Both the position numbers and the translations under genes were made by a program. Below, piece after piece: positions 8,776-19,152 of a DNA stretch of 64,000 bases. Location of the stretch: the NCBI GenBank assembly GCA_019828565.1, contig JAHDYR010000006.1, positions 124,001 through 188,000 on the forward strand, written 5' to 3'. How positions within the stretch are numbered: the first letter of the stretch is position 1; every line of letters starts with the position of its first letter. The DNA is from Carpediemonas membranifera (Eukaryota; Fornicata). The notes beneath the pieces are model-generated. The model was not told the DNA's origin. It did not search any database and worked only from the letters and a program-made list of their open reading frames with translations.

Positions 8776-10422
8776 TCATATGAGGGACCCCATGGCGGCC
8801 TCAATGCCCCGGACCTGCTCCTGGAGGCCCTCCAGCTGGGCCTTGTACTGGCTGGTCTCCTCCTCGGCCTCCTCCGCGCGCTTCTGCCACGCCGCCGCAG
8901 CCGTCTCCGCCTCTTCTGCCGCGGCAGCCTTGGCCCGAGTCAGCGCGGTCTCCAGCTCGCCGACCCTGGCGTGCAGGTCGGCGTTCTCCCGTTCGTAGTC
9001 CCGCCGCAGCGCCTGCAGCCGGGCCTTGTGCTCGGCCTCGGCATCATTCATTGCCTCGGCCCTGTCGTTGAGCTGGGTCTTGGCGTCCCTCAGCATCCGT
9101 CTGTGGCTCTCAAGCTCTGTCTGCAGGGCCGCGTACTGGAGCTCTGTCTCCTCCGCCTGCTGCTGCTTCATCTTTAGCCCCAGTCGGTCCTTGCGGAGGG
9201 CCTCACGCTCGGCCTCCCGGTCGGCTTCCAACGTCTCCAAGGCCGAGACATACCGCGCCTTCTCCGCCTTGAGAGCCTGTCTGGCGCTCCTTGCCTCCAG
9301 CGCGGCGTCGTCCCGGAGCTGCTTTTCCTCGGCCTTCCACCGCTCAACCAGGGGACGCACTGCTGACGCCAGCCAGGTGTCCCGCTGGGACTCAATCTGG
9401 GCGATTGCCTCCTCCTCGACGACACTGACCTTGGCCTCGAGCTGTTTGACAAGCTCTGCCCGGTAGTCAGCAGATTCTTTGGCATATCCGGATCTTATAT
9501 CATTCAAAGCTGATCTTAGATTCGACCGCTCCTTCTCGAGAGCATCAACGAACCTCTCCTGTGTCGCTAGCTGCGTCCTCTCGTGTGCGGCCTTCTCCCC
9601 CTCGACCATTGTGTCGTAACGTTCTTTCTCCTCATCCAGGGCTCTCCTGTGGGACTCCCTGAGGATCTCCAGGTCAGCCTCGTGTCTTGCCCTCAGCTTC
9701 TTGACGTACTCGTCGTGCTGGGCGGCCTTAGCCTGCAACTCCCCGGCCATGCGCCGGTACTCTGCCTCGACCGCCCTCTGTCTGGTCATGTCGCCCTCCC
9801 TGTGGACATTGACGAGCATGCTGCTCTGCTGCTGAGCCATCGACGCCCGCAGCTCCTCGAGCTCCTGCTGGTGTCTCGCCTCGAGCTCGGAAACAGCCTT
9901 GCGGTGCTTCTGCTTCTCCTCGTCAATAGCAGCTGCCATGAATGGCTGCATTTTCTTCGTGGCATCCTCCTGGTACCTCAACCGCAGCTCCTTGGTCTCC
10001 AGCCGCAGCTTCGCCCGCTCTCCCTGGATCCGCTGCTTCACGGAGTTCAGAATAACCTCCTCCTGCCGCTTCTGCATGTCCTGGTACTTCGCTTTGAGCG
10101 TATTGAAGGCGGACGTTGCCTCGTAGTTCTCGGCCTTGATGCTCTCGAGCTGAGTGAGACAGCGCTCAAGAGTGCTCTTCATTTGGCCGATCTTCTCGTC
10201 ATATTGCGCACATTCTGCGGCATGCGCCTCGTCTTTTTCGCGGATCAGCTGTGCATGCTCCTCCTCCTGCACTCTTCGGTCTGTATTCGCGGCGATCTTC
10301 CGGTCCATGAGCTCCTGCTTCAGTCGTTGGATCTCAGTCTCCCTTTCTATGATTTTGAGCTTCAGCGAGTCCAATTCATGCCTCAGACGATCCGCAAAAT
10401 GCAGGATGCCATCACTCGCCAT
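8776..10422 (-). CDS. Long coiled-coil protein, CEP131-like features
   Basis: 548 residues from the ATG at 10422. An in-frame ATG at 10479 lies upstream but overlaps a TTTATGTAACG...GTAAACGA element that recurs before another minus-strand gene, so I prefer 10422. Nearly the whole protein is a charged heptad-rich coiled coil (Glu/Arg/Lys/Ala) with segments such as EEKQKHRKAVSELEARHQQE. The layout, a long Arg/Glu-rich helix with RHEADLEILRESHRRAL-type repeats, recalls the C-terminal half of the centriolar satellite/ciliary protein CEP131. Low-complexity coiled coils are poor evidence of orthology, so I only note the resemblance. The alternative is any cytoskeletal coiled-coil protein. No membrane span is seen. 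Confidence 0.7.
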   Translation of the reverse strand: MASDGILHFADRLRHELDSLKLKIIERETEIQRLKQELMDRKIAANTDRRVQEEEHAQLIREKDEAHAAECAQYDEKIGQMKSTLERCLTQLESIKAENYEATSAFNTLKAKYQDMQKRQEEVILNSVKQRIQGERAKLRLETKELRLRYQEDATKKMQPFMAAAIDEEKQKHRKAVSELEARHQQELEELRASMAQQQSSMLVNVHREGDMTRQRAVEAEYRRMAGELQAKAAQHDEYVKKLRARHEADLEILRESHRRALDEEKERYDTMVEGEKAAHERTQLATQERFVDALEKERSNLRSALNDIRSGYAKESADYRAELVKQLEAKVSVVEEEAIAQIESQRDTWLASAVRPLVERWKAEEKQLRDDAALEARSARQALKAEKARYVSALETLEADREAEREALRKDRLGLKMKQQQAEETELQYAALQTELESHRRMLRDAKTQLNDRAEAMNDAEAEHKARLQALRRDYERENADLHARVGELETALTRAKAAAAEEAETAAAAWQKRAEEAEEETSQYKAQLEGLQEQVRGIEAAMGSLI

Positions 10423-10578
10423 TCCGTCAGGTGATGAAACTCGTTTACGCACGTTACATAAAGATCGGCGCATATACATGGGAGGGCACAGGCGTTGTGT
10501 TGGCCATAGAACAGACTCAGTGCCTATTTACCGTATTCAACGATGAAACAGCCGACCCAGTCGACCTGACACAGCCAC

Positions 10579-12390
10579 TCAGATCGTTTTATTGTAGACG
10601 GGCGCAGACTTACGCCACTCCAGCTTATTGACTGCCGCGCTCAGGAGCAATCTAACAGTCGGCGAGAATCTCGCGGCGAACTTCCTCATCACGATCATGA
10701 GACCCTTGCGGAGAGGATATGAAAGCGTTTGCCAGAACCACTCACTCAGCGCTCTAACTTCGTCCAGCATCCTGCGGATCGGAGCATGCTCGGCTGGGTC
10801 GAAGTCGTTGGTTGGGTAAGACCGCATGATCCTCTTGTTCACGAGAGAGCACAGCATGGCATCAGTCTCTGCCTTGACAGCCTTGGCCATGGCGTCAGTA
10901 TCTTCTTCCTCCCTCAGCTTCGCGAGCAAGAGCCACGACCCCAGTTCCGCTGGCCCTTGTCGCCCCGGCGGTAGCGGGCGTAGTAGCGCTTCTCGGCAAG
11001 GTGTGGATGAGCTTATTGGCCTCAGTCAGGCCGCCCTTGGTATTCTTGAGGTCAGGCACGCGGAGATGCGCTTTGATAACAACAGTTTGAAAGTCGAAAT
11101 CCGGGTTGGCCTTCTCGGGATCTCCATGAAATGGAACCCGATGGGGGTACCAATAAGCCAAACGGACCAAGGGAGGGGGATCGACAATATGTTTCTTCAC
11201 AACATCCCGGGTGACACCAAGAGAGGCCAAGAACCTGTCGATGCTCTCGCTTGTGGCACTGAGCTTCCGTGATTCTTTGTTGAGTCTCTGGATGAGGGTC
11301 AGGCCAAGCTCGTCGAGAGTGTCACAAAGATCGTCCGCGATGGACTTCAGCGCGTCGATCAAACTGTCTCGAACGTCTTGCCGGGCAGTTTGGCTGAAGC
11401 AGTCGGTCACGACGTCGAACTGGTCCTTCAAGACTTCCTCGATGAGCCCCTCGCATCTGTCTGCCTGAACGGTTGACTTGGGGTGCTCCAGTTTCTGCTT
11501 GAACCACAAGATACAGGTATGCTTGACCGCTTCAAGGGCAGGCCAGTCGATCACATACCGAGTGTCATATCTGTTGATCCGATGCAGCAGTTTCTGCGGG
11601 TCGACCCAGGCGTACATCGCGTGTGCCTTCTGTTGGTCGCGTGTAAGGTGGTATCCCTCGCCATCAGGTGTCCCAATGTGCGGTTTGAGCCACTTATAGT
11701 CGTTCTCGTCGTCTCCCGTGAGAGGGTTGAGACCCCAGAAGATGACGTCAAACCAGTCGTAAAGGCCGGACTTGGGCTCGTCATCGCCCTCCCATAGGGC
11801 ATTGAACCTGTCGTACAGCTCCTTATACTCTTCCTCGGTGGTCTCCACTTCGGAAACGTCGTGCATGACGACCAGGATTCGAGTCTTGACCCGAGTGTCA
11901 GTCGGGCATGAAAACCTACGGAGAAGCTTGAACAGCTCCTTGAGGAGGTCCTCACCGTAGTTAGTGGGGTTGTTGTTGGCGTACTTGTTGTAGACGATGA
12001 GGTCGGCCAGAGCCAGGGCGAGCAGGGCGATCTGGTGATCGGCGTCAAGGGCGTTTGGGTCGGCGGCGTTGGACCCTTGGGTGTCCAGCACGTCAATGCC
12101 GTTGACCCTCTGGTGGTGGATGCCCAGTGTCTTGTTGGTGATTGGGGTCAGCCCTTTGGGGTTCGTCGGAAAAGCGGTGCCCATGGTTTTGTTGGCAGTC
12201 AGTGACTTGCGAGTACCGCAAGCGCCGATGAATGCAGTAACAAGGTTCGAATCATGCAGAATACGACTGAGACGCCATCTGCCAGTCGCGGTGCTGCGTG
12301 AAAAGAGAAATAAAGAACAAACAAGAAAGCTCTGTTGCCGTCGTTGCTATGACGGATATTGATGATCTGCTCTGCAGGCAATTCTTCCAT
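10579..12390 (-). CDS. Atlastin/GB1-RHD3-type GTPase, 29-nt intron, two apparent frameshifts
   Basis: The reading frame starting at 12184 lacks a P-loop. Upstream, an ATG at 12390 opens a 68-nt exon, and removing 12294-12322 (29 nt, GTTTGT...CACGCAG) joins it in frame. This gives NDGNRAFFTATGRWRLSRIL and then a P-loop, GACGTRKSLTANKT. Switch II is VLDTQG, as in atlastins, followed by ALLALALADLIVYN. A helical region of about 300 residues follows. The frame then changes twice, near 10998 and near 10935; each looks like one lost base. The good-codon reading passes from one frame through an EKRYYARYRRGDKG stretch into a third frame that ends at 10579. No GT-AG intron I could find explains this, so the gene may be decaying or the sequence may have errors. 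The family shapes ER membranes or tethers vesicles. No clear hairpin membrane segment is visible. Confidence 0.65.
12294..12322 (-). other. 29-nt GT-AG intron in the atlastin-like gene
   Basis: Starts GTTTGT, is T-rich and ends TTTTCACGCAG. Removal joins a 22-codon first exon to the P-loop exon in frame. The same 5' hexamer is found in the PP2A-B56 and eEF1B-gamma introns. Confidence 0.7.
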
Positions 12391-12737
12391 TATCTGTTGC
12401 AATTACCACTTAATTTCCTGGTGTCACAGGAGCCATCGTCACAGGGACTGTTATGTGACGCACACCATAAATAAAGCAAATAGGTAAACCACAATATCCT
12501 CCGCTGTCGATACAGAGGGGCACAGTATTATAAACGAGCGATTACACCCTGCCCGAAGCAAGTCTGACGATCCTTGGATGCTGGTGGTTGACAAGTCTGA
12601 CGCCTTTCCCTCCCAGCCTACTCTCCTGAATCATCATAGTACTCCTTCAAGAAGTACTTGGCCTTCTTCAGTGTGAAGCTGTGCCACGATACACCACCCG
12701 AAGCGGGCATTGTCCCAGATGTACAAATGTTTACCGC
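12391..12737. other. Intergenic stretch, no gene seen
   Basis: About 350 bases between the atlastin-like start and the ARPC3 stop. It is AT-richer than its surroundings. No ORF with coding character, no tRNA signals and no repeat were seen. Confidence 0.6.
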
Positions 12738-13223
12738 TCACAGGCTCTTACCCATGAACTTGTATTTCGCGAACATCAGCCACCACTTGGACAGCTTGCC
12801 GTCGGCATCGAAGACAAGGGGGGCGAGCTTCGTGGCAATCTCGGCGCGCATCTTCTTAAAGCCGTTGACCCAGCGGTCTCTCTCGGTAGAATCCTGAGGA
12901 GCCGACAGGATGCCGCGGAGGACGAACTCGGCGTCACCGGGGGCGGAGAAGTTCTGCTGGGCAAGGACGTTGAGGACGTTGTACGCCGCCTTGGCGTCAG
13001 CGGGCTTCTTCATGTTCAGCTCAGTGAGGCACTTGCAGATGAAGAGGGTAAGATACACCATGGTGGTATCGCCGGGGCCCTTCATCTCAAACTGCTTGAC
13101 CAGGACGTTGGCCTTGAAGTTCTCGATGGCCTCCTGCGTAATGTCGTGCTCAGGGCCGAAAATGCCACATCCGCATGCAATATCTGCAGGAGCGACGCCG
13201 TTGAATGCTGAATGATACACCAT
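12738..13223 (-). CDS. ARPC3: Arp2/3 complex subunit ARPC3 (p21)
   Basis: 161 residues, close to the usual ~175. Hallmarks in order are YHSAFN at the N-terminus, a GIFGP...HDITQEAIENFKANVLVKQFEMKG segment equivalent to '[21 protein letters not shown]', TMVYLTLFICKCLTELN, and the C-terminal KLSKWWLMFAKYKFMGKSL matching 'KPSKWWTCFVKRQFMNKSL'. ARPC3 bridges Arp3 to the rest of the seven-subunit complex that nucleates branched actin. Its presence indicates branched-actin machinery in an organism that also appears flagellated. The start at 13223 fits the family N-terminus exactly. Confidence 0.95.
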   Translation of the reverse strand: MVYHSAFNGVAPADIACGCGIFGPEHDITQEAIENFKANVLVKQFEMKGPGDTTMVYLTLFICKCLTELNMKKPADAKAAYNVLNVLAQQNFSAPGDAEFVLRGILSAPQDSTERDRWVNGFKKMRAEIATKLAPLVFDADGKLSKWWLMFAKYKFMGKSL

Positions 13224-13397
13224 TGGAGATATTTGTGAAAGGGTCGTTGTCTTCGCTGGGATGCATGAAAAAAAGTGTGGCGATTTCCAGAGGAGTACAT
13301 GGCGTGGCGAGACACCCCCCAGACTCGCACAGCTTGCATTCTGCCCCTCTCAGTGTTTTGTTCGCTCAAACGCGAGTCATTTTGCAGGGTGGCTTGA

Positions 13398-14354
13398 ATG
13401 AGCGATACGTCCTGCATTGACATCGACGACTTGGTATTCAACGATTGTTATCCAAGAACAACACCCGTTGGCGCCAGATACCCCGAACCAGTTCCTTCCG
13501 ACGCCGATGTGTTTGATCTCGACTCTGACGACGAAGAATCGTCCGTTCCGGTCACTAGGCCAATTGTGAAGCCTGTAGTAGCACTACCGCGTAGTACTGA
13601 GAGCATCCCAGGTACCAAGAAGTTCATTTCATCAGAGACGGCGGCCAAACTTCCGCAAGCGGATAAAACGCAGGAAGCAGAGACGCCTGCGGAGCCCAAG
13701 CCGATGCCCCCTGTCCGAATCCTCCCGAAGTACAAGGGCCCCGATATGTCCAAGCTCACAGCCTCCGAGCGGGCCGACAAGAACAGGGAGATCAAGGCCG
13801 AGAAGCAGGCCCGTGCAGAAGAGCGTGCCAGAGAGCGCAAGAAGAGGGAAGAGAACGGTGAAGCGGACAATGGGTCGGATACGGATGATTTCAACAAGGG
13901 TGGCGACACTTATGAGGTTGAACGGATCAAATCCCGTCGCTGGAACAAGAAGAAGTGCATGCATGAGTATCTCATCAAATGGAAGGGCTGGCCTGACGCC
14001 GCCGCCTCCTGGGAGCCCGAGACCAACATCCACCCCGTTCTTGTGCGGGAAGAGCAGCGAAAGCGGGGGGAGTTGAAGCAGGAGAAGAAGGGCCATCGCA
14101 GCAGCTCCATCATTCGGTCCCGTCGGAAGTGGTGGGATTTATGCAAGCCACTAACGCAGGGCAAGCTTGACCTCGACAGCGTCTCGCAGATTATCGCAGG
14201 AAGGGTTTCGGATGAAGGCATGCTCGAGCTCTGCGTCGGGACGGACGTGGGAGAGGATAGGTTCTGGGTCAGCGCGACCGCTCTGGCTGAAAAGAAGGCG
14301 GCGATGATGGCGATGTTTTATGAGAAGCACATCGTGTTTGGCCACGGAAATTGA
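13398..14354 (+). CDS. HP1-like chromodomain protein with a chromoshadow-like C-terminus
   Basis: 318 residues. An acidic/disordered N-terminal region and a Lys/Arg/Glu-rich helix (to about 170) precede a chromodomain (about 174-220): TYEVERIKSRRWNKKKCMHEYLIKWKGWPDAAASWEPETNI, given here in two overlapping motifs, TYEVERI and YLIKWKGW...SWEPE. The aromatic cage positions Y, W and W are present. The last ~75 residues (VSQIIAGRVSDEGMLEL...FYEKHIVF) resemble a chromoshadow domain, whose terminal FYE-helix mediates dimerisation. HP1 proteins read methylated H3K9 and organise heterochromatin. The N-terminal half is longer than in classical HP1. Confidence 0.8.
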   Translation: MSDTSCIDIDDLVFNDCYPRTTPVGARYPEPVPSDADVFDLDSDDEESSVPVTRPIVKPVVALPRSTESIPGTKKFISSETAAKLPQADKTQEAETPAEPKPMPPVRILPKYKGPDMSKLTASERADKNREIKAEKQARAEERARERKKREENGEADNGSDTDDFNKGGDTYEVERIKSRRWNKKKCMHEYLIKWKGWPDAAASWEPETNIHPVLVREEQRKRGELKQEKKGHRSSSIIRSRRKWWDLCKPLTQGKLDLDSVSQIIAGRVSDEGMLELCVGTDVGEDRFWVSATALAEKKAAMMAMFYEKHIVFGHGN

Positions 14355-14506
14355 CACCAAGTTATTTTATTACGTTAAACTACTTGCCGAGGACCCAGGC
14401 TTATCTTATGTGATAGTGACGATCCCTCTATTCTTTCTTGATGGTCCAGTCGCCAAGCAAGACCAACCGCATACGGTAGAGAGTCGCATTTATACATCAT
14501 ATATCA

Positions 14507-17413
14507 TCAAATAATCTTATTGGGACTAATCTTCCCCTTGTTCCGTCGAGTCAGGGTCAGAGTGACCACCTCGTACAACACGCGGGACATATACACACCA
14601 AGCCCGCTAATCGATAAGTCAGCGGGCTCCGGCAACCGCCGTAATATAAATCCATATGGGATGGACACAGATCCAATGGCTATGCAGACTGCCCAGTCCC
14701 TCAACCCGAGCGGAGCGACCCGTACAGGGAGGTAAAAGACCTGGACGAGCAAGACTTGGGTGATCACGATGATGACCTGGACCGCCATAAACATTGTACT
14801 CGCGCCGACGCCCTCAAGAATGTTGCATCGATTGGTGTTGACTCGCCTGCAGTTGATTTGGTTGAACCATTGAAGGAATACAAAGGCGTTGAAGATGATG
14901 GTGCTCTTGTAGTATTGGTCAACGGCGGATACGGACTCGGCGATGCCGGAAACCAGCGGTGGTTCCGGCTCCGGGATGACTGCAGACAGAGTTGACAGCA
15001 CGACCAGCTGGAGCAACGCGTGGCCCAAGATGTCGCGCCACATGCGGTTCGATATCAAGCCTGACCCACGGCCGTGCGGCTTCTCTTCGAGGAGGCCCTC
15101 GTGGGGGCCCTCAGTGGCGAGGGCGAGGGCGGCGAGGGTGTCCATGATGAGGTTGACCCAGAGAAGCTGGACAGCGTTCAAAGGGGATTCGCCGAGAAAG
15201 AGAGCGCCGCATGCGGCAATGACGAGGGCCACGACGTTGACGGTGAGCTGGAACTGCAGGAACTTCCGGATGTTGTCATAAACTGCACGACCCCATAGGA
15301 TGGCCATTTCGACAGAGTGGAAGTTATCGTCGAGCAGGATGATGTCAGAGGCCTCCTTGGCGACCTCAGTGCCGCTGATGCCCATGGCAAGACCGACGTC
15401 AGCCTCCTTGAGCGCGGGGGCGTCATTGGCGCCGTCGCCCGTAACAGCTACGACCTCACCCATCGCCTGGAGCTCCTGGACGAGCCAATGCTTGTCCGTG
15501 GGAGACGACCGCGCCACAACGCGGAGACGGCCGACGATACGCTGGAATTCGTCACGCGACATGCCCCTCAAGTCAGATCCCTCGACCGCAATGTCTTCAT
15601 CAGTCATGATCCCAGCAGACTTGGCAATGCTGCATGCTGTCGAGATATGGTCGCCCGTGACCATGCGGACAGTGATCCCGGCTGCGTGACAGCGGGCGAC
15701 ACTCTCGCGAATCTCAGGACGGAGTGGATCTTCAAGAGATACGATTGCGGTCAGAATAAGATCTGATGGGGTGGGCTGGATCTCGGACGGCGTGGACTCT
15801 CGGTAAGCCAGTGCTATCGTCCTCATGCCTTGGAGATTGGCCTGGTCAATTGTATGCTTGAGACGGCTCCTATGATCATCTCTCAACTCAATAACAGATC
15901 CATCAGAATCTAAGATACGAGTGCATGACTGCAAGATATGTTCTGGAGCACCAATGACCGTCAGTCTTGTGGCGGTGTCACCATCCAGGATTTCACACGG
16001 CACCGGTGTTGAAACTGCATGGGTGAATTTGCGGTTGGAGTTGAAATACGGTGGCACGTGGATCTTAATCTGAGATTTGACATAATCTAAATCAGATACG
16101 GCGAGTCTGTTCTCATGTAATGCCCAAGTCGCGATTGCCGTCTCCGTACCCGACCCAACGAGGAATCTAGTTGCGGTGTCCTTGAAGCAGGAAGTGTTTG
16201 CCGTCGCCGCGACCAGGATGTTTCTCCTAGCCGCCGCAGAGAGGGTTTCTGGGTGGAGTACGGTGGCGACAGTCATCCTACCTGTGGTCAGGGTGCCTGT
16301 CTTGTCGGAGCAGATGTTGGTGGCGCCGCCCATGGTCTCGCAGGCACTGAGATGGCGGACGAGAAGGTTGTCCTTCATCATACGCTTCATGGAGTAGGCC
16401 AGTGAGATCGTCACAGCGAGGGGGAGGCCCTCGGGCACGGCGACGACGACGATGGTGACTGCGAGGATGATGAAGTCGATCCAATCGCTCCAATCTGACC
16501 AGTGGATCGTACCCTGGCTGAAGATACGAATCAACCACCGAATGCCCAGAATAACGAGTGTCAGAGTGGCTGATCCCATCCCAATGTACCCTACAAGCTT
16601 CGCCATGTCGTCGAGCTTCTCCTGTAGTGGCGTTAGGCCAGACTCGCCAGAGAGAGACGTCATGAGTCGCCCCCACTCGGTGTTCGTGCCGACCGCGATG
16701 ACAACAGCGGTTCCTGACCCAGATACGATGGTCGAACCGGATCTCAAGATTGGGTCATGTGTTCCCTTACCGACACCGCAGGCTTCGCCAGTGAGAGCGG
16801 CCTCGTTCGTCTCGAGGTTGTAGCACTGGAGGATAAGGGCGTCGGCGGGGAGGACATCGCCAGCAGATACGACGAGGATGTCGCCAACGACGACATCGGC
16901 AGTGTCGATGGCGTGTTTCGAGCCTGCTCGGACGACTTTGACCTGTCTGCGGTCTTTTGCAGCCTCTAGAGCCCTAAACTGGCGCTCCTTGGACCAGTCA
17001 TTGAACGCAGTGACAGTGCAGACGATGACGATGGCGGCGAGGATGGCTGCACCCTCGATCCAGTCCCACTTTCCATCCTCGTCGCTGCTGTCCTTTGGTA
17101 TGAACGATAGGCCGAAGGAGACAACTGCAGAGAGGATAAGGATGAGGAGAATGGGGTCTTCAAGACACTCGAGCCAAAGACGAACGAATGATTTGCTCGC
17201 TGGATGCGGATACTCGTTGCAGCCGAACGCCTCGTGGCGATCTGCGCATCCACTGTCAATATCAAGCTGAGAAAGGCCCTCGCGGCTCGTACAAAGCTTC
17301 TCTAGCAAGCCATCGACACCTCCAAGGGCAACCAGGTCCTCTTCCCGCCGGTTGGTGAGCTTATCGAGTGTAGATGCATCAACATGGAAGCGAGAAGGTC
17401 CGTTGGTGAGCAT
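14507..17413 (-). CDS. Plasma-membrane-type (P2B) calcium-transporting P-type ATPase
   Basis: 968 residues with every P-type signature: TGEA in the actuator domain, PEGLPLAVTISLAYSMKRMM in membrane helix 4, the phosphorylation motif CSDKTGTLTTG (Asp370), a nucleotide-binding domain ending in MVTGDHISTA, and TGDGANDAPALKEADVGLAMG in the hinge. WVNLIMDTLAALALATE in helix 6 is typical of PMCA pumps. About ten membrane helices are visible. The pump exports Ca2+ from the cytosol (or into a vacuole) in exchange for protons. The C-terminal tail after the last helix is short, with a basic stretch (LTRRNKGK), so a long calmodulin-binding autoinhibitory tail is absent. The ATG at 17413 is the first in frame. 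Confidence 0.93.
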   Translation of the reverse strand: MLTNGPSRFHVDASTLDKLTNRREEDLVALGGVDGLLEKLCTSREGLSQLDIDSGCADRHEAFGCNEYPHPASKSFVRLWLECLEDPILLILILSAVVSFGLSFIPKDSSDEDGKWDWIEGAAILAAIVIVCTVTAFNDWSKERQFRALEAAKDRRQVKVVRAGSKHAIDTADVVVGDILVVSAGDVLPADALILQCYNLETNEAALTGEACGVGKGTHDPILRSGSTIVSGSGTAVVIAVGTNTEWGRLMTSLSGESGLTPLQEKLDDMAKLVGYIGMGSATLTLVILGIRWLIRIFSQGTIHWSDWSDWIDFIILAVTIVVVAVPEGLPLAVTISLAYSMKRMMKDNLLVRHLSACETMGGATNICSDKTGTLTTGRMTVATVLHPETLSAAARRNILVAATANTSCFKDTATRFLVGSGTETAIATWALHENRLAVSDLDYVKSQIKIHVPPYFNSNRKFTHAVSTPVPCEILDGDTATRLTVIGAPEHILQSCTRILDSDGSVIELRDDHRSRLKHTIDQANLQGMRTIALAYRESTPSEIQPTPSDLILTAIVSLEDPLRPEIRESVARCHAAGITVRMVTGDHISTACSIAKSAGIMTDEDIAVEGSDLRGMSRDEFQRIVGRLRVVARSSPTDKHWLVQELQAMGEVVAVTGDGANDAPALKEADVGLAMGISGTEVAKEASDIILLDDNFHSVEMAILWGRAVYDNIRKFLQFQLTVNVVALVIAACGALFLGESPLNAVQLLWVNLIMDTLAALALATEGPHEGLLEEKPHGRGSGLISNRMWRDILGHALLQLVVLSTLSAVIPEPEPPLVSGIAESVSAVDQYYKSTIIFNAFVFLQWFNQINCRRVNTNRCNILEGVGASTMFMAVQVIIVITQVLLVQVFYLPVRVAPLGLRDWAVCIAIGSVSIPYGFILRRLPEPADLSISGLGVYMSRVLYEVVTLTLTRRNKGKISPNKII

Positions 17414-17649
17414 GGTTCAGTGGTAGGTGAGAACACGCTGCTCAGGCGGTGTTGATAGTTTTAGCCCAACAGCTATTTAAGGTGATTTGGTCGCGATCTA
17501 GACCATCACTAGACTATGGCTCGAGAAGCAACACAGAGTACTAGCCTTTACAAGTCATCCCCGACCCTTATCTCACGATCATCACACCCTGCCCAGTCGA
17601 CCCAAACCTGACTCAGTCCTTGACATTTATTATCCAGGCTAGCTACCCC

Positions 17650-18951
17650 TCACCGCATGGGAAAGAGCTTCTTGATCTTGTTCACGTCCGGAGTCATCCC
17701 CGGCGAGGTGGGCTCAGACAGATGGCCGTGGGGTATGCGGCTCGGCGCCTTTTGCCCTGAAAGCGACCGGATGCGAGCTCGCTGGGACATCACGGTCCGC
17801 TCGAGCTCGACGTTCTTCTCCTTCAAAGCCTGAACCTCTAATTCATCGATGCTCAGAACATTAGAGTTGCCGGCCCCGCTGGTAATCCGCTCCGTGACAA
17901 CGGCGTTGTTCAATTCCTTAAGCTCCGACTGGAACTTCGCCAGGTCCGAGTGCCGTGCCTCACGCTCCTCGTCAAGAAGCCGCGTGAGCCGGTCAATCTC
18001 TTTCTGCATTTTGATTGACTCGATCTTCATATCTCTCTCGACCGTCTCTCGCACGCGGGCACACTCATTCTGTAGGTCCACAGCCCGGCTCTCGAGCTGC
18101 TCCATGTCCTGCTGTAGCCTCATGTTCTCTGCAATTAGCGTGTCGCATGCTTCTTCTAACCCTGCCTTATCCTGCGCGGACTCTGCCTGGGCGATCTTTG
18201 TCTTCTCAGCCTCGGCGTGGAGTTTCTTGATCTCATCGTGCAGCTTAGCGCACTCTTGCTTTGCCATGGCTTCTGCTGCGCCGCTGTCGTTCGAGCGATC
18301 ATCCCTCTCCTTCAACCTGGACTCGATCTCGACCACTCTATCCGCGAGACCGTCCGCCCTCGCCCGCTCCTCCCCAAGTCTACTCGCGCTCTCCTCGAGC
18401 TCCTTTGTAAGCCGCTCGATCTCCTCCCCAGGGCTTGGCAAGTCCGCGCCCGCACCCCACAGCTCGTGGTACCGGTCCAACTCAGCCTCTAGACGTCTAC
18501 GCTGCTTCTCGTGGCCTGCTCTGATCGCAGACACTTCCCGCTGGAGGCTCCGGAGCTGGTGCTCCATGGACTCAGCGCGGAGGCGTTCCTTGGAGCAGTT
18601 TTCTCGCTCAGTCGTAAGCTTGGCAGTCATTTCATCCACAACGTCGGAGCGGGACGCAATGAACGCGCGAAACTTCTCCCGCTCCTGTTGCATGAGCGCT
18701 TGGGACTCCTTGAGGTCTTTCTGAGCTCGCTTCAGCTCGACTTTGAGAAGCCGCTCCTTAACAGACTCCTGCTCAACGTCCTGGTCGGTCTTGGAGATGC
18801 TCTTCGGTCTCCTCAACGAATCGAAGGACGAGGCGCTGTCAGTACTCGGGAGTGTCGGTGAAGCGGTGGAAACATGGTCATAGTCGTCGGCATCCCGCAT
18901 AACACGGTAAGGAGAGCTGAGTGCTCGATGCTTACTTGAAAAATCGCTCAT
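17650..18951 (-). CDS. Coiled-coil protein, unknown family
   Basis: 433 residues from the ATG at 18951; the frame upstream to 19014 has no ATG. A Ser-rich head of about 65 residues (with SSFDSLRRPKS) is followed by about 330 residues of nearly continuous coiled coil and a short basic, Pro-containing tail (KAPSRIPHGHLSEPTSPG...KKLFPMR). No catalytic motif or membrane span is present. I do not recognise a family. The organisation is that of a filament-forming or scaffold protein of the cytoskeleton, basal body or Golgi. Confidence 0.75.
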   Translation of the reverse strand: MSDFSSKHRALSSPYRVMRDADDYDHVSTASPTLPSTDSASSFDSLRRPKSISKTDQDVEQESVKERLLKVELKRAQKDLKESQALMQQEREKFRAFIASRSDVVDEMTAKLTTERENCSKERLRAESMEHQLRSLQREVSAIRAGHEKQRRRLEAELDRYHELWGAGADLPSPGEEIERLTKELEESASRLGEERARADGLADRVVEIESRLKERDDRSNDSGAAEAMAKQECAKLHDEIKKLHAEAEKTKIAQAESAQDKAGLEEACDTLIAENMRLQQDMEQLESRAVDLQNECARVRETVERDMKIESIKMQKEIDRLTRLLDEEREARHSDLAKFQSELKELNNAVVTERITSGAGNSNVLSIDELEVQALKEKNVELERTVMSQRARIRSLSGQKAPSRIPHGHLSEPTSPGMTPDVNKIKKLFPMR

Positions 18952-19152
18952 TAGACCAAGAAAGCTGTGTTGAAGCCGAAAGTAGTCTTCGAAGAACGAA
19001 AGAGCCAACTGCACCTCGAGTGATTCAAAGCAACTCTCCCCAAATCGACCGACTACGGTATCTAATCAGCGCTAGAGCAACGATACACCCTCCACTCCCG
19101 TCTAAAGCATTTAAAGACCATCGCCAAACAACATATCTTCAAGATGAACCAC

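Noticed and set aside
10920-11010. A mini-intron between the second and third frames of the atlastin-like gene
   Set aside because: No GT donor in the needed range, and the intervening bases have good coding character in a third frame.
12238-12256. Box B-like GGTTCGAATCA
   Set aside because: Lies inside the atlastin-like P-loop exon, and its flanks do not form a T-stem.
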